From positions 2,542,001 to 2,606,000 of the forward strand of contig NZ_BAAAWN010000001.1 of the NCBI RefSeq assembly GCF_039535095.1: 64,000 nt of DNA. Direction: 5' to 3'. This document shows, one piece after another, positions 1 to 7,934 of the stretch. Both the position numbers and the translations under genes were made by a program. Position 1 is the stretch's first letter, and the number at the start of each line of letters is the position of its first letter. The notes under the pieces were generated by a model. That model made no database searches. It had not been told where the DNA came from and worked only from the letters and a program-made list of their open reading frames with translations. Origin of the DNA: Arthrobacter ramosus (GTDB taxonomy: Bacteria > Actinomycetota > Actinomycetes > Actinomycetales > Micrococcaceae).

Positions 1-91
1 GCTCCGGAAGTAATTCGATGCAAAGGCCCCGGCCGTCGCAACGGGTCCAATCGATGTGCATTGTGGTGCGGGGCAGCTTTCGGTCTGTCAT
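1..91 (-). CDS. ferredoxin, N-terminal part (runs off window)
   Basis: The start codon at 91 overlaps the stop of the upstream NuoF-like gene in an ATGA arrangement, so the two are translationally coupled. The first 30 codons include the motif TRCDGRGLCIELLPE, the start of a small ferredoxin in which Cys-x5-Cys begins an iron-sulfur cluster site. The rest of the gene lies outside the window. It is probably the soluble electron carrier of the redox module encoded at 88-3078. Cluster type cannot be told from this fragment. Confidence 0.75.
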   Translation of the reverse strand, partial: MTDRKLPRTTMHIDWTRCDGRGLCIELLPE

Positions 92-1311
92 CGGAGCGCC
101 TCGCATCGCCCTTGCAGGTGTGCTCCGACGTCGGAGGCAAAAGCCGTCAGGGCGCTGAGTGCAAGCCGGGCGGTCCCGTCCGGATGGGCACAGCTACCCC
201 GGCCGGTTACCAGCGCAGCGAGCCGGCTAATCTCCTGTGGAAGTTTCCCGTTGGTGTCTCCGTAAGCCAGACGCGCGAACACGCTCGCGATGGCGGGTAG
301 GCCATTGATGCAGGGACCACACTGGCGTGCTGACTGGCCCGCCAGGTAGGCCAGAATGTCCGCAGTAGCTGAGAGGCCGCAGGCCCCGGACCCCAGCGTC
401 ATAATGATTCCGGCACCGGTCCGGGCACCCACCGGGGCCAACCCTTCCTTTGAGAACCGTGCATCCAGCTGGTCCACGGCGAGCCACGTGCCGTGGTATC
501 CACCCACCAGGGCTGCCCGGACCGAATGCAGATCGACGCCGGTACTCACGAGGATCTCCGTCAGGCGCACACCGGTCGGGATTTCGTAGACCCTTGGTCC
601 GGCCGTGTTCCCGGACAGGGTGATGAGCCTGGACCCTGGCGCGGAACCGGTTCCGACGCCGCGGAACCAGGCAGAACCGAAGCGCGAGATCAGTGCGAGG
701 TGAGCGAGTGTCTCCACGTTGTGCACCAGTGTCGGCCGCCCATTCAGGCCGCTGTTGGTCAACCGCTTTGTTCGGTCCCCCGGAACAGCCATGCCGCCGG
801 AAATAGCGCTGACGACTGCCGTTGCTTCTCCCGAGATAAACGTATCGGGCGCTTCGTGCAGGCGTATGCGCGCCTCCCCGCGCTCTTTCAAGGCGCGGGC
901 GACGGGAGCTAGCTGCTCCGCGCCGGCATACAAGTGCAGTTCCTTGGCGCCAAGGCTCCGGCCGGCGATCAGGATGCCGTCGATCACCAAATGGGGGGCG
1001 TTGTGCAGCAGGGCTGCGTCCTTCTGGCTCAGCGGTTCACCTTCTGCACCGTTGGCGACGACGACCGGCCGCCGTCCATCTGCGGGGACCGACGCCAACT
1101 TTTGCCAGGCCGCAAATCCAGCCCCGCCGCGACCATCGAGCCCGGACTGCAACAGTTCGTCAATCAACCGCGCCCGGTCCATCGCCGGGAGCGGACCAAA
1201 GGCTGCCTGGTGGCTGCCGAAATCAGCTGAACCGGCGGCGAACAATCGCGTTGTACCGGCTGGACCGGCAACATGGTCCCGGAGGCTGACGGTGCTCTGA
1301 TCAGATGTCAT
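88..1311 (-). CDS. NuoF-like (complex I 51-kDa family) flavin/NADH oxidoreductase subunit
   Basis: This 407-residue protein belongs to the NuoF/SLBB family. The FMN/NADH-binding motifs GRGGAGF (60-66) and NGAEGEP (87-93) are present, as is FISGEATAVV typical of the family. The C-terminal cluster region reads SARQCGPC (Cys331, Cys334) with a further Cys374; NuoF normally has four ligands beginning SCGxCxPC, so the first cysteine is missing and a classical N3-type [4Fe-4S] cluster is doubtful. The start at 1311 gives a 4-bp overlap with the ferric-reductase-like gene; an in-frame upstream start at 1398 would lie inside that gene. There are no other complex I genes here, so it probably passes electrons between a pyridine nucleotide or the neighbouring ferredoxin and the membrane cytochrome, not within complex I. 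Confidence 0.85.
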   Translation of the reverse strand: MTSDQSTVSLRDHVAGPAGTTRLFAAGSADFGSHQAAFGPLPAMDRARLIDELLQSGLDGRGGAGFAAWQKLASVPADGRRPVVVANGAEGEPLSQKDAALLHNAPHLVIDGILIAGRSLGAKELHLYAGAEQLAPVARALKERGEARIRLHEAPDTFISGEATAVVSAISGGMAVPGDRTKRLTNSGLNGRPTLVHNVETLAHLALISRFGSAWFRGVGTGSAPGSRLITLSGNTAGPRVYEIPTGVRLTEILVSTGVDLHSVRAALVGGYHGTWLAVDQLDARFSKEGLAPVGARTGAGIIMTLGSGACGLSATADILAYLAGQSARQCGPCINGLPAIASVFARLAYGDTNGKLPQEISRLAALVTGRGSCAHPDGTARLALSALTAFASDVGAHLQGRCEALR

Positions 1312-1877
1312 CGGGTTTCCTGGCGGCGCACGTTCCGGTATTCGACAAAGTCCTCGTGCAGCCTCCACGCGATGGCCCCTCCAACTGCCATCACGCAAAA
1401 CACCGCAAGGACGAGGAACCAGAGCTCACGACCGTTCGTGCCATTTCCTATGGCATGAAGCACCGACACAGGCCACATCGCATAGACCAGCCAGTGAACG
1501 GTTTTGAACACCTTGGGACCGATCCGGTTGCGCAGCAAAGCGGTGATGGTCACGACGACAAGGAGATCGAAGGCTATCGTCCCAAGTCCGAGCCAGAATG
1601 GCTTGTATGCCCCCAGGAAGGGAACGAAGAAATCGACCAGCCTCAGTTGGGCAAATGGATCAAAGAGCAAGGACACAACGTGGACCACAACAAACAGCAC
1701 CGAGAAGAGTGAGACATTGCGGTGTACCAACGTGACTGCAAATCTCGGGATCCCCACGACAGCCCGCCCAGAGCGGACGCCAATTCCCAGCAGGACGGAA
1801 AGTGTCAGGAGCACGAGGGCCACCACGCCGGAGCCTCGGCCCACCGCCCAAAGAGCCTGATCGAATACGGTGTTCAT
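1308..1877 (-). CDS. ferric-reductase-like transmembrane cytochrome
   Basis: A 189-residue polytopic membrane protein with about five or six hydrophobic segments. Histidines pair within helices (VHRN with VVVHVV; TVHW with VLHAIG), the pattern of bis-His heme b in the ferric-reductase-like/YedZ family. It lacks the cytosolic FAD/NAD domains of full ferric reductases, consistent with the NuoF-like partner next door acting as its flavoprotein. The start at 1877 overlaps the ApbE stop by 4 bp (ATGA), and its own stop overlaps the NuoF-like start. Predicted role: moving electrons across the membrane to a flavinylated acceptor. Confidence 0.8.
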   Translation of the reverse strand: MNTVFDQALWAVGRGSGVVALVLLTLSVLLGIGVRSGRAVVGIPRFAVTLVHRNVSLFSVLFVVVHVVSLLFDPFAQLRLVDFFVPFLGAYKPFWLGLGTIAFDLLVVVTITALLRNRIGPKVFKTVHWLVYAMWPVSVLHAIGNGTNGRELWFLVLAVFCVMAVGGAIAWRLHEDFVEYRNVRRQETR

Positions 1878-2809
1878 GATTGACCCGCCATCTCGTCCGG
1901 AGGCCAGCCACCGCAAGTGGATACCCTGCCTGCACTGTCAACCAAGCGGGCAGGCACGCCTAAGTCCCGCAACCACGACGGCGCGCGGCGGCCCCGCACC
2001 ACGCATGCGGTGGAGATTGTATTGGCTTCCGCGCAGCTTTTCGCCGCCACCGTCACCGTCCTCCAGAAGGCTTCCGCCGGCAATCCGGTGTGCGGGTCGA
2101 TGATGTGGTGGACTTGTCGGCCGGAATGGCTCCATCGGCGCTTTTGCGTGCTCGATGTGGCCACCGCATAGCCGGAGTTCAGGCGGACGCACCCGGAGGG
2201 ATCGTCCGGTAGATCCTGGACCAGCACCACCCACCCCTCCGGGGGCGCCTCCCCCGCAGTGGCAATGTCGCCCCCAAGACCCACCATCGAACCGCAGCCA
2301 AGCGTTGACGAAATCCGGTGCGCTGCCCAGTCGGCCGCCAACGCTTTGCCGATTGCGCCAAAGTCGAGCAGGAGGCACTCGGGCACTTTAAGCCTGTTCC
2401 CGGCAAGTCCTATCCGGGTCCAGGACGGGGCCACTGTTGTCACTCTAATTGATCCTTGTGCCTCCGGCCCCGGGCTCTGAGGTTCGTCGAGAAGAGCGAA
2501 ATCACGGTCATACCCGAGGCCAAGCAGCACGCCTCCCAGCGCCGGGTCCACATCCCCGTCGGTCATTTCCGCAGCAGCCAATGCGCTGCGGACGATGGCC
2601 GCGAGTACGTCGCTGATTTCGCGGCCGTCGGCTAGCTGGCCCCTCAGGATCATGAGCTCCGAATCGTCGCGGAAACGGCTGCACGCCATCTCAACATCGT
2701 GGCATACGGCTTTGCTGAGGTCGACGGCCTGGTCGAGCATCGATGGTTCGGTGACGATGACACATGCCTCGGTGCTCCATAGCTCCCAGCGCCGCGCCGC
2801 CGTTACCAT
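1874..2809 (-). CDS. apbE: FAD:protein FMN transferase, ApbE family
   Basis: 311 residues. ApbE proteins covalently attach FMN from FAD to a Ser/Thr of target proteins. Family motifs seen are SRFRDDSEL near the N-terminus, DFGAIGKALAADW in the middle, LGGD, and IIDPHTGLPA near the C-terminus. No signal peptide is evident with the start at 2809, which overlaps the stop of the upstream small gene by one base (TGATG); a longer in-frame reading to 3031 would run through that gene. Its place in an operon with a membrane cytochrome and a NuoF-like protein suggests it flavinylates a component of this electron-transfer chain, although no obvious FMN-binding target domain is encoded in the window. Confidence 0.85.
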   Translation of the reverse strand: MVTAARRWELWSTEACVIVTEPSMLDQAVDLSKAVCHDVEMACSRFRDDSELMILRGQLADGREISDVLAAIVRSALAAAEMTDGDVDPALGGVLLGLGYDRDFALLDEPQSPGPEAQGSIRVTTVAPSWTRIGLAGNRLKVPECLLLDFGAIGKALAADWAAHRISSTLGCGSMVGLGGDIATAGEAPPEGWVVLVQDLPDDPSGCVRLNSGYAVATSSTQKRRWSHSGRQVHHIIDPHTGLPAEAFWRTVTVAAKSCAEANTISTACVVRGRRAPSWLRDLGVPARLVDSAGRVSTCGGWPPDEMAGQS

Positions 2810-3078
2810 CAGGATCCTGACGTTCGGCCCTGCGGGGCCGTCGATCCGGGCCCGAGGGGCTGTACCGGCGAGGTGGATGAGTAGTGGTGGCGTGAGCCAT
2901 AGTTCGGAGTGGTCGACTGCCCCGTATTGCCGGAAGACGTGTTGCCGGAAGAGGTATTGCCCGCCGCGGCCGGAGCCGAGACGGCCGCACCCACGACCAC
3001 GGCGCCCGCCACGCTCGCGGCCCCCACCCACGATGTCACTTGACGGGCGATCCTGTGGCCACTTTCCCTGGAGTTCAT
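2809..3078 (-). CDS. small secreted or membrane-anchored Ser/Asn/Gly-rich protein
   Basis: 89 residues. Basic N-terminus (MNSRESGHRIARQ), then a hydrophobic Ala/Val-rich segment (about residues 15-38) that reads as a signal peptide or anchor, then a low-complexity tail with NTSSGNTSSGNT repeats and Ser/Thr/Gly. The start has a good Shine-Dalgarno sequence (AAGGAGG complement at about 3085). It leads the redox operon and couples to apbE. I know no defined function. As the first exported product beside an ApbE it could be a target or scaffold for flavinylation, but the tail does not show the usual flavinylation motif. Confidence 0.6.
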   Translation of the reverse strand: MNSRESGHRIARQVTSWVGAASVAGAVVVGAAVSAPAAAGNTSSGNTSSGNTGQSTTPNYGSRHHYSSTSPVQPLGPGSTAPQGRTSGS

Positions 3079-3232
3079 CGCAGCCTCCTTGGCTGGTGCT
3101 TGACCGACGTCTCTGGGTTAATTTTAGGACTGCCAGAGTTGGCCCCGGCTAAGCGTTTCCTGTATAGAAGCTGTGTAGAAATACGGACCGCCTACGCACG
3201 AACCGCGCTGGAACGCAAGAGCCTTTCGGTCA

Positions 3233-3248
3233 TTCAAAAGTTTGTGAA
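3233..3248. promoter_or_regulatory. imperfect palindrome before the exporter operon
   Basis: TTCAAAAGTTTGTGAA ends 20 bp before the ABC ATPase start and is a near-palindrome (TTCA....TGAA). It could be the operator of the MarR/GbsR-like regulator encoded at the end of the same operon. Position and symmetry are seen; the assignment is inference. Confidence 0.3.
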
Positions 3249-3268
3249 TACTGCGTACGTTTAGGGCC

Positions 3269-4252
3269 ATGGACACCGTCATCCAAACCATCGACCTGCA
3301 CAAGAACTTCGGGCGCGTCAAGGCCCTCGACGGCCTGGACCTTGAGGTCCGCGAGGGTGAGATCCACGGATTCCTCGGGCCGAATGGCGCGGGGAAGACC
3401 ACAACGCTGCGTATCCTCCTCGGGCTGGCCCGCGCGTCGTCGGGCAGCGCGACGGTCCTGGGCATGCATCCGTGGGCGGACGCCGTCGAACTCCACCGGC
3501 GCGTCGCGAGCATCCCGGGAGATGTGAGCCTCTGGCCCAACCTCTCGGGCGGCGAGGCTATCGACCTCCTCTCCCGCCTCCGCGGGGGCGCCTTGGACCA
3601 CGCCGCCTTCAAGGAACGCAAGCATCACCTCTGCGAACTCTTCGACTTCGACCCGAGCAAGAAGGGCCGTGCCTACTCGAAGGGAAACCGCCAGAAGGTC
3701 GCGCTCATCTCCGCCCTCGTCATGGACGCTGAGTTGTATCTCCTCGACGAGCCCACGAGCGGCCTTGACCCTCTCATGGAGGCCGTCTTCACGCGCGAGA
3801 TCAGGCGGATCGTGCACGAGAACGGCGCCACGGTACTGCTCTCGAGCCATATCCTCTCCGAAGTCGAGCAGCTCGCCGACCGCGTGAGCATTATCCGCAC
3901 TGGCCGGATCGTTGACGGCGGCACGCTCGACGCTCTGCGCCACCTCACCCGCACGGAGATCTCGTTCGCCCAGGACAGTGTGGACACCCACGCGCTGGAT
4001 ACGCTGTCGCAGGTTCACGACCTCACCATGGCCGACGGGCGCGTCAAGTTCGGTGCCGATTCCGATCGCGTCCACGAGGTCCTTCCCCTTCTCGGCACAC
4101 TCGGGGTCAAAGGTCTGATCGTCGCTCCGCCGTCGCTCGAAGAGCTCTTTTTGCGCCACTACGGCGACACAGTCGCCCCGCCTGTCCAGCAGGAAGAGGG
4201 CAAGGGCGGCACGCACCAACGGCGCCATCGCGCCGCCGCGGCGGGTGCCTGA
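3269..4252 (+). CDS. ABC-2 type exporter ATP-binding protein
   Basis: 327 residues. Walker A GPNGAGKT (37-44), a variant signature YSKGNRQK (136-143) and Walker B LYLLDEP with catalytic Glu161 followed by TSGLDP and the switch His (SSHILSE) define a drug-export type ATPase. The C-terminal ~90 residues form the extra domain common in DrrA-like exporters. It leads a three-gene unit with the permease, which starts at its stop codon, and a small transcriptional regulator. Expected to power efflux of an antibiotic or other amphiphile. Confidence 0.9.
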   Translation: MDTVIQTIDLHKNFGRVKALDGLDLEVREGEIHGFLGPNGAGKTTTLRILLGLARASSGSATVLGMHPWADAVELHRRVASIPGDVSLWPNLSGGEAIDLLSRLRGGALDHAAFKERKHHLCELFDFDPSKKGRAYSKGNRQKVALISALVMDAELYLLDEPTSGLDPLMEAVFTREIRRIVHENGATVLLSSHILSEVEQLADRVSIIRTGRIVDGGTLDALRHLTRTEISFAQDSVDTHALDTLSQVHDLTMADGRVKFGADSDRVHEVLPLLGTLGVKGLIVAPPSLEELFLRHYGDTVAPPVQQEEGKGGTHQRRHRAAAAGA

Positions 4253-4253
4253 G

Positions 4254-5876
4254 ATGGGCGCGCTGTGGATCCTTTACCGGCAGCGGTTGCGCCGGGACCG
4301 CTGGCAGGTGATTGTCTGGGTCCTCTCGATCGGAATGCTCGCGTTGTTCGCGGTCGCTGCCATAGCGAAGACCTTCGGCGACGACGCGACGCGCGCGCAG
4401 GTGCTTCAACTCGCGACCGCGGCGCCCGCGATCCTCGTGCTGCGCGGCCTCCCACGCGGTCCGGGGCTCGATTCGTTCACGTTCTTCGAAATCTTCGCTT
4501 TCCTGGCGGTCCTTGCCGGACTCATGAATACGTTCATGGCCGTCCGGCACACCCGGGCGGAAGAGGAGTCGGGACGGGCCGAGATTATCTCCGCGACGGC
4601 CGCCGGGCGATGGGCCCCGCTCGGCGCGACTGTCCTTCACGGCGCCGTGGCCAACGTGCTCGTTGCCATCGCAACGGTGCTCGGCTTCATGGCCGGAGGC
4701 CTTGACCCGGCCGGCTCGCTCGTGGCCGGATTCGCGACGGGTGCCGTGGGCTTCGCGTTCCTCGGCGTGGGCCTGTTGGCCTCCGAGTTCTTCAGCACCT
4801 CGCGTGGAGCCAACGGCATTTCGTCGGCGCTCGTGATGGTCGCGTACCTGCTGCGCGGCTTTGGGGACGCGACCGGACAGGTCGGTCCCGACGGCACGAC
4901 CATGACTGCCGCATGGCCGAGCTGGATCTCCCCCATCGGCTGGGGCCAGCAATCTTTTGCCTACACGGGCAACCGATGGTGGCCGCTGCTCCTTCCCCTC
5001 GCGCTCGGGGCGGCGTGCACCGTCGCCGTCGTAGCAATCATGGCGCGCCGGGACGTCGGCGCGAGCGTGCTCGCCGGGCGATCCGGACGCGCCGACGCCA
5101 GGCCATGGCTGCGCGGGAGCTTCTCGCTCGCGCTGCGCCTGCAGCAGGGCGCGATCATCGGCTGGTGCGTAGGCGGCCTCGCGACGGGCGTTCTCACGGG
5201 CTCGCTCGGGTCCGCGATCCAGTCCTCGATCACCTCCAACCCCCAAATCACGGCCGTGCTTCGCGGCATGATCGAGGCACAGGGCACATCAATGACCCAG
5301 CTCCTCGTCGCGGCACTGTTCGAGGTAGCCGGAATACTTGCCGCCGTGTGCGGCGTCCAGGCCGTCCTCCGCCTGCGCCAGGAGGAGGTAGCCGGAACCG
5401 CCGAGCCCGTCGTGGCCGAGTCGGTGAGCCGAATGCGCTGGCTCGGGGGCTTCCTCGGCCTCGGCGCCGTCTCGGTCGTGTTCGTCATGGCGTTCACGGC
5501 CCTCGGAGCGTGGCTCTCCCTTGTCGCGTCCGGAGACACCTCAAGCGCCGTCGGCGATGTGTGGCAGACTGCCGTCGACCAGCTCCCAGCAGCACTCATC
5601 TATCTTGCACTTCCCGCCGTCGTTTTCGTCGTCTGGCCCCGTGCCACGATCCCTGCCGCGTGGGCGCTTCTGGGCGTCGGCGTCGTCCTCGGGATCTACG
5701 GCGGCATGCTTGGTCTTGACCAGAAACTCCGGGATCTCTCACCCTTTACCCACAGCCCCGTCACCACCAGTATCGGGACCGACTGGAGCGGCGGCTTCTG
5801 GATGCTGGGCATTGCCGCAGTCCTCACGGCATTCTCGCTCGTGGCTGTGCGCCGCCGGGAGGTAGGCACGGCGTGA
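4254..5876 (+). CDS. ABC-2 exporter permease (polyketide-antibiotic exporter family)
   Basis: 540 residues with about twelve hydrophobic helices arranged as two similar halves, the layout of the 'exporter of polyketide antibiotics' permeases. The first half keeps the EEESGRAEIISATAAGRW segment typical of the family. The ATG at 4254 sits directly after the ATPase stop; a GTG at 4245 overlapping that stop is an alternative. The stop overlaps the next gene (GTGA). Substrate unknown. Confidence 0.88.
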   Translation: MGALWILYRQRLRRDRWQVIVWVLSIGMLALFAVAAIAKTFGDDATRAQVLQLATAAPAILVLRGLPRGPGLDSFTFFEIFAFLAVLAGLMNTFMAVRHTRAEEESGRAEIISATAAGRWAPLGATVLHGAVANVLVAIATVLGFMAGGLDPAGSLVAGFATGAVGFAFLGVGLLASEFFSTSRGANGISSALVMVAYLLRGFGDATGQVGPDGTTMTAAWPSWISPIGWGQQSFAYTGNRWWPLLLPLALGAACTVAVVAIMARRDVGASVLAGRSGRADARPWLRGSFSLALRLQQGAIIGWCVGGLATGVLTGSLGSAIQSSITSNPQITAVLRGMIEAQGTSMTQLLVAALFEVAGILAAVCGVQAVLRLRQEEVAGTAEPVVAESVSRMRWLGGFLGLGAVSVVFVMAFTALGAWLSLVASGDTSSAVGDVWQTAVDQLPAALIYLALPAVVFVVWPRATIPAAWALLGVGVVLGIYGGMLGLDQKLRDLSPFTHSPVTTSIGTDWSGGFWMLGIAAVLTAFSLVAVRRREVGTA

Positions 5877-6343
5877 CAGATCCGGGGAGCAAACGCATGC
5901 CCGGCGCCGCCGAGACATCCGCGGCCGTGCTCACGGCCGCGGGCTTCCCCAAGATGCCGGCCCGTGCCCTCATGGCCCTTGTGGTCTCCGACGACGGCTC
6001 GCTGACCGCGGCCGAGCTCTCCGAGATACTGGGCGCGAGCGCCGCCGCCGTCTCCGGCGCCGTGCGGTACCTGCAGACCGTCGGCTTCGTGCATCGGGTC
6101 TCGCAACCCGGCAGCCGCCGCGACCGCTACGCCCTCCCCGACAACGCGTGGTACGTCGCTTCCCTCCGGCAGAACCCCGTGTACAAGCGCCTCGCAGACC
6201 TCGCCGACTCCACTGCTTCAAGCCTCCAGGAGGGGTCAGCGGCGAGGGCCAGGGTGAACGAGATGGGCGCCTTCTACCGGTTCCTCATGACCCGGCTGCC
6301 GGGACTCCTCGATGAGTGGGAACACACGCGAGCCGAAGCCTAG
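5873..6343 (+). CDS. MarR/GbsR-like transcriptional regulator of the exporter
   Basis: 156 residues. A winged helix-turn-helix occupies about residues 25-85, with LTAAELSEILGASAAAVSGA as helix-turn-helix and an arginine/aspartate wing (GSRRDRYAL). The C-terminal helices resemble GbsR/MarR-type dimerisation regions. The GTG start overlaps the permease stop by 4 bp. It is most likely a local repressor that responds to the exported compound; the palindrome at 3233-3248 is a candidate site. Confidence 0.8.
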   Translation: MTDPGSKRMPGAAETSAAVLTAAGFPKMPARALMALVVSDDGSLTAAELSEILGASAAAVSGAVRYLQTVGFVHRVSQPGSRRDRYALPDNAWYVASLRQNPVYKRLADLADSTASSLQEGSAARARVNEMGAFYRFLMTRLPGLLDEWEHTRAEA

Positions 6344-6366
6344 CCTCCTCTGACATTGCCTGAGCC

Positions 6367-6591
6367 TCAAGCCTGTGGCGGATACGGCTGAGGCGGATAC
6401 GGCTGCGGCGGGTGCGGCGGATATGCCTGCACCAGTCGGTCGAAGCGCTGACCCCTGGGATTGGCCGGCAGGGGGCCAGCTGATCCTAGGACCCGAAGGG
6501 CCAGCCACGCCGGGTCGAAAGAGGCTGTCGGACGCGTAGTCTCGAAACGGCTACCGGCATAGGGTCCGCTCGTGGAACGACGTGGTCAGGG
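6367..6591 (-). pseudogene. decayed C-terminal gene fragment with Pro/Tyr repeats
   Basis: Reading from about 6590 down to a TGA at 6367 gives ~74 sense codons with no start, including SRFETTRPTASFDPAW, LPANPRGQRFDRLVQAY and a tail of PPQPYPPQPYPPQA. The codons look coding, yet the frame begins at a stop and has no start or ribosome site. It appears to be the 3' remnant of a gene whose 5' part is gone. The family is not recognised. It accounts for most of the space between the regulator and the aldo/keto reductase. Confidence 0.4.
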
Positions 6592-6651
6592 CCCGGGGTG
6601 CCGCCACACGGCCGGCCAACTTCACGGACAAGAGAAAGCGCGTCAGTAAAA

Positions 6652-7662
6652 ATGGAATTCAGGTACCTTGGCAACTCCGGCTTCAAGATCTCGGAAATCA
6701 CATTCGGCAACTGGCTGACCCACGGCTCCCAGGTCGAGAACGACACCGCCACCGCATGCGTCCGAGCAGCGCTCGACGCCGGAATCAGCACCTTCGACAC
6801 GGCCGATGTCTATGCCAACACCGCGGCCGAGACCGTCCTCGGCAACGCCCTGAACGGCGAACGCCGGGAATCGCTGGAGATCCTCACGAAGGTATTCGGT
6901 CCCACCGGGCCCAAGGGCCACAATGATCTCGGGCTCTCCCGCAAGCACATCACGGAATCCATCAACGGCTCCCTCAGGCGCCTACAGACCGACTACGTGG
7001 ACCTCTACCAGGCCCACCGCTACGATTTCGAGACCCCGCTGGAAGAAACCATGCAGGCCTTCGCGGACATCGTGCGGCAAGGCAAAGCCCTGTACATCGG
7101 CGTGAGCGAATGGACAGCGGAGCAGATCCGTAACGGCCACACACTGGCCAAAGATCTGGGATTCCAGCTGATATCCAACCAGCCGCAGTACTCGATGCTG
7201 TGGAGGGTCATCGAGTCCGAGGTGGTGCCGGCGTCGGAAGAACTCGGACTCTCCCAGATCGTGTGGTCCCCCATGGCCCAGGGCGTCCTGAGCGGCAAAT
7301 ACCAGCCCGGGAAACCTGCTCCCGAGGGCAGCCGCGCCACAGACACCAAGGGCGGAGCGCAGATGATCAAGCGTTGGATGTCCAACGAGGTCCTGACCGG
7401 CGTCCAGAAGCTCAAACCGATCGCGGAAGAAGCCGGACTGACCATGGCTCAGCTCAGCATCGCCTGGGTCCTGCAGAACCAGAACGTGGCCTCGGCCATC
7501 ATCGGCGCGTCCCGGCCCGAGCAGGTCGCGGCCAACGTGGCCGCGTCCGGAGTGAAACTGGATCAGGAGATCATGGACAAAATCGACACCGCAATCGGCT
7601 CCCTCGCCGAACGCGACCCCGCCCGGACCAAAGATTCCTCACCCGCCACCCGGGAAGCATAA
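6652..7662 (+). CDS. aldo/keto reductase (Kv-beta/YghZ-like)
   Basis: 336 residues, a TIM-barrel NADPH-dependent aldo/keto reductase. The catalytic tetrad is visible: Asp49 and Tyr54 in FDTADVYAN, Lys80 in ILTKVFG, and His122 in YQAHRYD. The C-terminal SAIIGASRPEQV is the NADP-phosphate-binding region. Length and the FRYLGNSGFKIS start match potassium-channel beta-subunit-like bacterial members. The start at 6652 is preceded by GAGAAAG and matches the family N-terminus better than the upstream in-frame ATG at 6598. It stands alone, with a hairpin downstream. Natural substrate unknown. Confidence 0.9.
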   Translation: MEFRYLGNSGFKISEITFGNWLTHGSQVENDTATACVRAALDAGISTFDTADVYANTAAETVLGNALNGERRESLEILTKVFGPTGPKGHNDLGLSRKHITESINGSLRRLQTDYVDLYQAHRYDFETPLEETMQAFADIVRQGKALYIGVSEWTAEQIRNGHTLAKDLGFQLISNQPQYSMLWRVIESEVVPASEELGLSQIVWSPMAQGVLSGKYQPGKPAPEGSRATDTKGGAQMIKRWMSNEVLTGVQKLKPIAEEAGLTMAQLSIAWVLQNQNVASAIIGASRPEQVAANVAASGVKLDQEIMDKIDTAIGSLAERDPARTKDSSPATREA

Positions 7663-7681
7663 GCACCAAACTGCAGAGGAC

Positions 7682-7718
7682 GGCCGGACGCCCACCTTTC
7701 GGCAGGGGACGTCCGGCC
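7682..7718 (+). terminator. stem-loop after the aldo/keto reductase
   Basis: GGCCGGACG at 7682-7690 pairs perfectly with CGTCCGGCC at 7710-7718 across a 19-nt loop. There is no clear U tract, so it is a weak intrinsic terminator at best. Confidence 0.45.
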
Positions 7719-7934
7719 ACCCTCGTTACACATCCTCGTCCAAACCGACCAATGGGTCTGCGCATCGGGCCTTGATTTCTGCCTCAGCTCAACGACTTCC
7801 TGGATCTTCTACTCGGGAATCACCAGATTGCGCCACTGCTCAGGCTTCAGCGACCCGAGAAGGACCGCCCACAAGTAGCGGATGGCACGGCCAGGCCTCG
7901 TCCTTGCGGTGATGCGGCCTGCTAGCCTCACTCC

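Noticed and set aside
4107..5246. 379-codon minus-strand frame opposite the exporter permease
   Set aside because: Extremely Arg/Glu/Gly-rich shadow of a membrane-protein gene.
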